Shown here one piece after another: positions 13,533-16,436 of a stretch of DNA of 16,436 nucleotides. Positions within the stretch are counted from its first letter, which is position 1, and each line of letters begins with the position of its first letter. The translations under genes were made by a program, and so were the position numbers. The DNA comes from Butyrivibrio sp. Its GTDB lineage: Bacteria; Bacillota_A; Clostridia; Lachnospirales; Lachnospiraceae. The stretch is from the NCBI RefSeq assembly GCF_024699075.1, contig NZ_JAILQF010000351.1:1-16436 (forward strand), read 5' to 3'. The notes beneath the pieces were generated by a model. It searched no databases, was not told the origin of the DNA, and saw nothing but the letters and a program-made list of their open reading frames with translations.

Positions 13533-15269
13533 CTATTTACCACCTTTTTGAGCCATCTGGTGTTCAAATATCTTCCTATAAAGGTCGCAGGTATTTAAAA
13601 GTTCATCATGTGTTCCATACGAAGCCATCCTTCCGTCATCCAGAACAAGAATCTTATTGCAACTCATAACAGAACTTACACGTTGGGCTATCATGATCGT
13701 AGTAGTACCTTTATAGTCTTTTCTTATGGCTTTTCTAAGCGCAGCATCCGTCTTATAATCAAGAGCGCTGGACGAATCGTCAAGTACAAGTATCTCAGGA
13801 TTTCCTGCAAGAGCTCTTGATATCATGATTCTCTGCTTCTGCCCGCCTGACAGATTGGCACCACTTATCGCCGCCTTAAAATCATATCCGCCATCAAGTC
13901 TGTCTATAAACTCTGATGCCCCGGCATTCACAGCGCTTTTCTTAATAGCATCAAACGAAAGACTTCTCTCAAAATCTATATTTCCATGTATACTATCTGC
14001 AAATATAATATCATTTTGGAATACAACTCCAAACTTTCTTCTAAGCTCATCCTTATCATATGATCTGACTTCCTTGCCATCCACATAGATGTTACCACAA
14101 AGGACATCATAAAATCTCATAACAAGATTTATAACAGTAGTCTTGCCGCTTCCAGTCTGACCTATAATGCCAAGCGACTCACCTTTTTTAATGTCAAAAG
14201 AGATATCTTCCAATACCCCTGTTTCTTCATTATCGGAAGGCTCATAATAGTTAAAGCTCACATGATCAAAGCGTATACATACATTTTCCGGAATATCAGC
14301 TTTAGGCATATTAATAACAGGCTGGTCCGGCTCATCTTCAAGAACTATAGCTATACGATCTGCAGATGCAGTGGCCTTACTGATCATTACAAATATTCTG
14401 TTAAGACCCATTACAGCCTGAAGGATCAGATTAAAATATGTAAGAAAAGCAAGAATAACACCAGGCTCAATTGCCCCCTGATCAACTCTTATCGCTCCAA
14501 ATAAAACTACTATTGAAAGACCCACATTAAGACATATCTCCATAAAAGGTCCGGGAATAGCCATAATTGCATTAGCATGGATATCCGCTTCTGCCATATT
14601 ATCATTAGCCTTTTTGTATCTGTCTGTTTCAAACTCTTCTCTTGAAAGAGCCTTAACAACCCTTATTCCCGAGATATTCTCTCTCATAATACGTACAACA
14701 TCATCCACTCTTCTTTGAACCTTATCAAAAAGAGGAATACCCTTATTTGATATAAAAAGAACTACTCCAAGAAGAATAGGAAGCATACAGATAAGAACAA
14801 GTGCCAGATACCTGTCCATAGTAAGTGTCAAAATAATTCCACCTATAAGCATTATAGGAGACCTTACTGCCATAGTCTGAACCCTTGCCATAAAGTTCTG
14901 CACATTATATGAATCTGAAGTCATCCTGGAAGTCAAAGAAGCAAGTCCGAAATTATCGAACCTTGTTCCTGAAAGGTTTGAAGTCTTTTTAAAAAGATCA
15001 TATCGTAATTTTCTGATACCGTCCCTTGCAACTCCTACTGCAAGTCTATTGGCTGTGACATTTAGAAAGCGTGTCACAAACGCCATTAAGATCATAAACA
15101 GTCCCCAGCACACAACCAGTCTTACACTACCTATAGGGACTATATTATCAATGATATGTTCAAGAATATAAGGCAGGGAAAGCTCGCACATTGTACCAAG
15201 AAGCTTAATGGTCATGTTTCCGCTTATTCTTTTCCAATAAGATTTAATGTATTCCCAAATAAGCTTCAT
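13533..15269 (-). CDS. ABC exporter half-transporter with degenerate ATP site
   Basis: Predicted 578-residue type IV exporter half: six transmembrane helices in about the first 310 residues, then the nucleotide-binding domain. Walker A GQTGSGKTT is near 369-377, the Q-loop is VFQNDIIFADS, and a canonical LSGGQKQR is near 473. Walker B is LVLDDSSSALD near 493, with Asp replacing the catalytic Glu, and the H-loop is MIAQRVSS near 526, with Gln replacing His. These changes mark the non-hydrolysing site of heterodimeric exporters, as in TAP1 and BmrC. GGGGGGAAGG immediately precedes ATG 15269, 39 nt after coaX. The probable partner is the ABC protein at 9862-11634. Confidence 0.9.
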   Translation of the reverse strand: MKLIWEYIKSYWKRISGNMTIKLLGTMCELSLPYILEHIIDNIVPIGSVRLVVCWGLFMILMAFVTRFLNVTANRLAVGVARDGIRKLRYDLFKKTSNLSGTRFDNFGLASLTSRMTSDSYNVQNFMARVQTMAVRSPIMLIGGIILTLTMDRYLALVLICMLPILLGVVLFISNKGIPLFDKVQRRVDDVVRIMRENISGIRVVKALSREEFETDRYKKANDNMAEADIHANAIMAIPGPFMEICLNVGLSIVVLFGAIRVDQGAIEPGVILAFLTYFNLILQAVMGLNRIFVMISKATASADRIAIVLEDEPDQPVINMPKADIPENVCIRFDHVSFNYYEPSDNEETGVLEDISFDIKKGESLGIIGQTGSGKTTVINLVMRFYDVLCGNIYVDGKEVRSYDKDELRRKFGVVFQNDIIFADSIHGNIDFERSLSFDAIKKSAVNAGASEFIDRLDGGYDFKAAISGANLSGGQKQRIMISRALAGNPEILVLDDSSSALDYKTDAALRKAIRKDYKGTTTIMIAQRVSSVMSCNKILVLDDGRMASYGTHDELLNTCDLYRKIFEHQMAQKGGK

Positions 15270-15308
15270 GCCTTCCCCCCTGCAACAATCTGTCTCACCA
15301 ATCCAATA

Positions 15309-16067
15309 TCAAAAGCTGTAATAAAGTCTGTGAAGACCATCTAAAAGGAGGTTCTCATCTTCTGTAACTTCATGCTTAAGAAGCGGAATTATCTTTTCAG
15401 CAAATCCTCCTGTAACTATAATACTCTTAAGCTCTCCCTTTTCCTCTTCTATTCTGTCTATAAGACCATCTATCATAGCAGCCGCTCCGTTCATAAGGCC
15501 GGATGTCATGCTGTCCTTTGTATTGGTTCCAAGAAGGGACTCAGGACTGTTTATCTCGAAAGTAAAAAGCTGAGCAGCTTTGGAATATGACTCTTCTGTA
15601 GTTCTGATTCCGGGGATTATGATAGTCCCCTGATACTCCTTTTGACCACTAACATAACAAAGTGTTGTAAATGTTCCAAGATCTATAACACAAAGCGGAG
15701 CTTCATATTTGATGCAGGCATTGCTTGCACCAACCAAAAGATCTGTTCCGACTCTCATAGGATCATCCATTTGAATCTTGAGGCCAAAATCAGTTTTGTT
15801 ATCAATAACAACAGGGGCTCTTCCTGTAAGCAGTTCAATTGCCGATGCTATGTTGCCTGTAGTGCAAGGAACTACGCTGCATATAACAGCTCCGTCAATA
15901 CTTGTAATATCTCTTTGCTTTGATAAAAGAATCCCTTGTATCCTTTCAGCATAACCGCTGGCAGTCATCTCACAATCAGTAATAAGCCTTGCTGTAAAAA
16001 TAAGTGCTCCTTTTTCAAAAGCTCCAATAGTAATATTTGAATTCCCTATATCCAAAGCCAGAATCAT
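15309..16067 (-). CDS. coaX: Type III pantothenate kinase, divergent
   Basis: Predicted to phosphorylate pantothenate with ATP, the first step of CoA synthesis, as a cytoplasmic ASKHA-fold dimer. The 252 residues are normal for CoaX. Seen: ALDIGNSNITIG (phosphate 1), VICSVVP, MRVGTDLLVGASNA, VIDLGTFTT (phosphate 2), GTIIIPGI and IIVTGGFA. The general-base Asp of the GxDR motif is kept, but the Arg is Leu, and GTATT is GTFTT; these depart from Bacillus CoaX and may define a subfamily. ATG 16067 has GGGG six bases upstream; ATG 16079 directly abuts the purine run and is less likely. It is divergent from coaBC, the later CoA-pathway gene at the window edge. Confidence 0.88.
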   Translation of the reverse strand: MILALDIGNSNITIGAFEKGALIFTARLITDCEMTASGYAERIQGILLSKQRDITSIDGAVICSVVPCTTGNIASAIELLTGRAPVVIDNKTDFGLKIQMDDPMRVGTDLLVGASNACIKYEAPLCVIDLGTFTTLCYVSGQKEYQGTIIIPGIRTTEESYSKAAQLFTFEINSPESLLGTNTKDSMTSGLMNGAAAMIDGLIDRIEEEKGELKSIIVTGGFAEKIIPLLKHEVTEDENLLLDGLHRLYYSF

Positions 16068-16093
16068 ATTAATCCCCATCCCTCTATCTGTAT

Positions 16094-16110
16094 GGTTTTA
16101 TCATAAAACC
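16094..16110. promoter_or_regulatory. 17-bp palindrome in the coaX 5' region
   Basis: GGTTTTA (16094-16100) and TAAAACC (16104-16110) form a perfect 7-bp palindrome around TCA, 27 bp upstream of the coaX start. On the minus strand it covers weak promoter-like boxes (TTTACA 15 nt before TATGAT). It may be an operator or a small leader hairpin. Confidence 0.45.
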
Positions 16111-16189
16111 TGATCATCTATGTAAAAGTAAATCGCCACTTAAAAAACAACGGTTAAAATGAGTAGTAGCACTATTTAATGAATTGCGA

Positions 16190-16195
16190 TAGAAT
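16190..16195 (+). promoter_or_regulatory. Candidate -10 box for coaBC
   Basis: TAGAAT in the context TTGCGATAGAATAC matches the block before the 75-aa gene at all but one of 14 positions. No clear -35 is found (TAGCAC at 16167-16172 is the best). If used, transcription starts near 16202, just before the structured leader at 16217. Confidence 0.4.
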
Positions 16196-16216
16196 ACATA
16201 CATATTCAACAATATA

Positions 16217-16339
16217 GGATTGTACCACATTTCGTTAAGCGGTGTCATCCCTGACACCAACGAAATACAATGACTTCCTGTCATAACATTTCTCAATACG
16301 GTGTCATCCCTGACACCGGCGAATTATGTGGACGATACC
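16217..16339 (+). promoter_or_regulatory. Structured coaBC leader: long stem enclosing three hairpins
   Basis: Outer stem, from the outside in: GG (16217-16218) with CC (16338-16339), A16337 bulged; ATTGT (16219-16223) with ACGAT (16332-16336), one U-G; CCACAT (16225-16230) with ATGTGG (16326-16331), A16224 bulged; TTCG (16231-16234) with CGAA (16320-16323), UU bulged. This makes 17 pairs. Inside are GGTGTCATCCCTGACACC at 16241-16258, the same 18-mer at 16300-16317, and ATGAC/GTCAT (16270-16274/16280-16284). TTCGTT (16231-16236) can instead pair with AACGAA (16259-16264), giving a mutually exclusive fold. The ribosome binding site AGGAG (16344-16348) lies five bases after the stem. It matches no riboswitch I know. 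Confidence 0.6.
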
Positions 16340-16354
16340 AAATAGGAGAAAGTT

Positions 16355-16436
16355 ATGCTCAAAAACAAAACGATCGTACTTGGCGTTACAGGCAGTATCG
16401 CCGCTTACAAAGCTGCAAACCTTGCCAGCATGTTAA
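16355..16436 (+). CDS. coaBC: Phosphopantothenoylcysteine decarboxylase/phosphopantothenate-cysteine ligase, N-terminal fragment
   Basis: Only 27 codons lie in the window; the gene runs off the right edge. The product begins MLKNKTIVLGVTGSIAAYKA, and the G-V-T-G-S-I-A-A-Y-K stretch is the flavin-binding start of the CoaC decarboxylase domain, with residues NLASML following. AGGAGA lies six to eleven bases before ATG 16355. The enzyme converts 4'-phosphopantothenate to 4'-phosphopantetheine in CoA synthesis, which links it to the divergent coaX. A stand-alone decarboxylase or related flavoprotein cannot be excluded from the fragment. Confidence 0.88.
   Translation, partial: MLKNKTIVLGVTGSIAAYKAANLASML

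Noticed and set aside
16241..16317. Known pan riboswitch-like motif
   Set aside because: The context fits pantothenate metabolism and the stem has bulged A bases, but I cannot verify the consensus, and the identical 18-mers have no bulges.

Overview
The window is chromosomal DNA of moderate, slightly AT-rich composition from a low-GC Firmicute. The closest fit is a rumen or gut Lachnospiraceae such as Butyrivibrio. That placement is inferred from protein style, from clear AGGAGG-type ribosome binding sites, from a CcpA-type cre site, and from a GlpP antiterminator; no rRNA or marker gene is present to fix it. Most of the window is two long minus-strand transcription units, flanked by plus-strand genes at each end.

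Left end (1-1670, plus strand): a phage-type pentapeptide-repeat protein lies behind a cluster of strong inverted repeats. A structured intergenic region follows, then a 75-residue protein of unknown function with its own rho-independent terminator.

Glycerol-3-phosphate unit (9830 down to 1672, minus strand): a strong sigma-A promoter whose -35 is covered by a perfect cre site drives a leader of about 260 nt. The leader contains a long terminator-like stem with a U tract. It is followed by a glycerol-3-phosphate dehydrogenase with a [2Fe-2S] domain, an NAD(P)/FAD-type oxidoreductase, a four-cysteine DUF1667 protein, a HAD-IIA phosphatase, the GlpP antiterminator, a membrane-anchored TPR protein full of low-complexity repeats, and thiamine pyrophosphokinase. 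GlpP is encoded inside the operon that its own leader appears to control. The first three genes are a known clostridial set thought to pass electrons from glycerol-3-phosphate. No glpK or glpF is in the window.

CoA/ABC unit (16067 down to 9862, minus strand): type III pantothenate kinase (coaX), one half of an ABC exporter, then a good internal promoter driving a YunG-like/Sel1 protein, an rsmH-type 16S rRNA methyltransferase, and a second ABC exporter half. The two ABC proteins have complementary catalytic defects (one has Asp for the Walker B Glu and Gln for the switch His; the other has a degenerate signature), as expected for a heterodimeric exporter whose two genes have been separated.

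Right end (16111-16436, plus strand): the first 27 codons of coaBC, divergent from coaX. Its leader can fold into a 17-bp interrupted stem enclosing three hairpins, two of them identical. This leader is the best candidate here for an undescribed regulatory element, perhaps linked to CoA synthesis.
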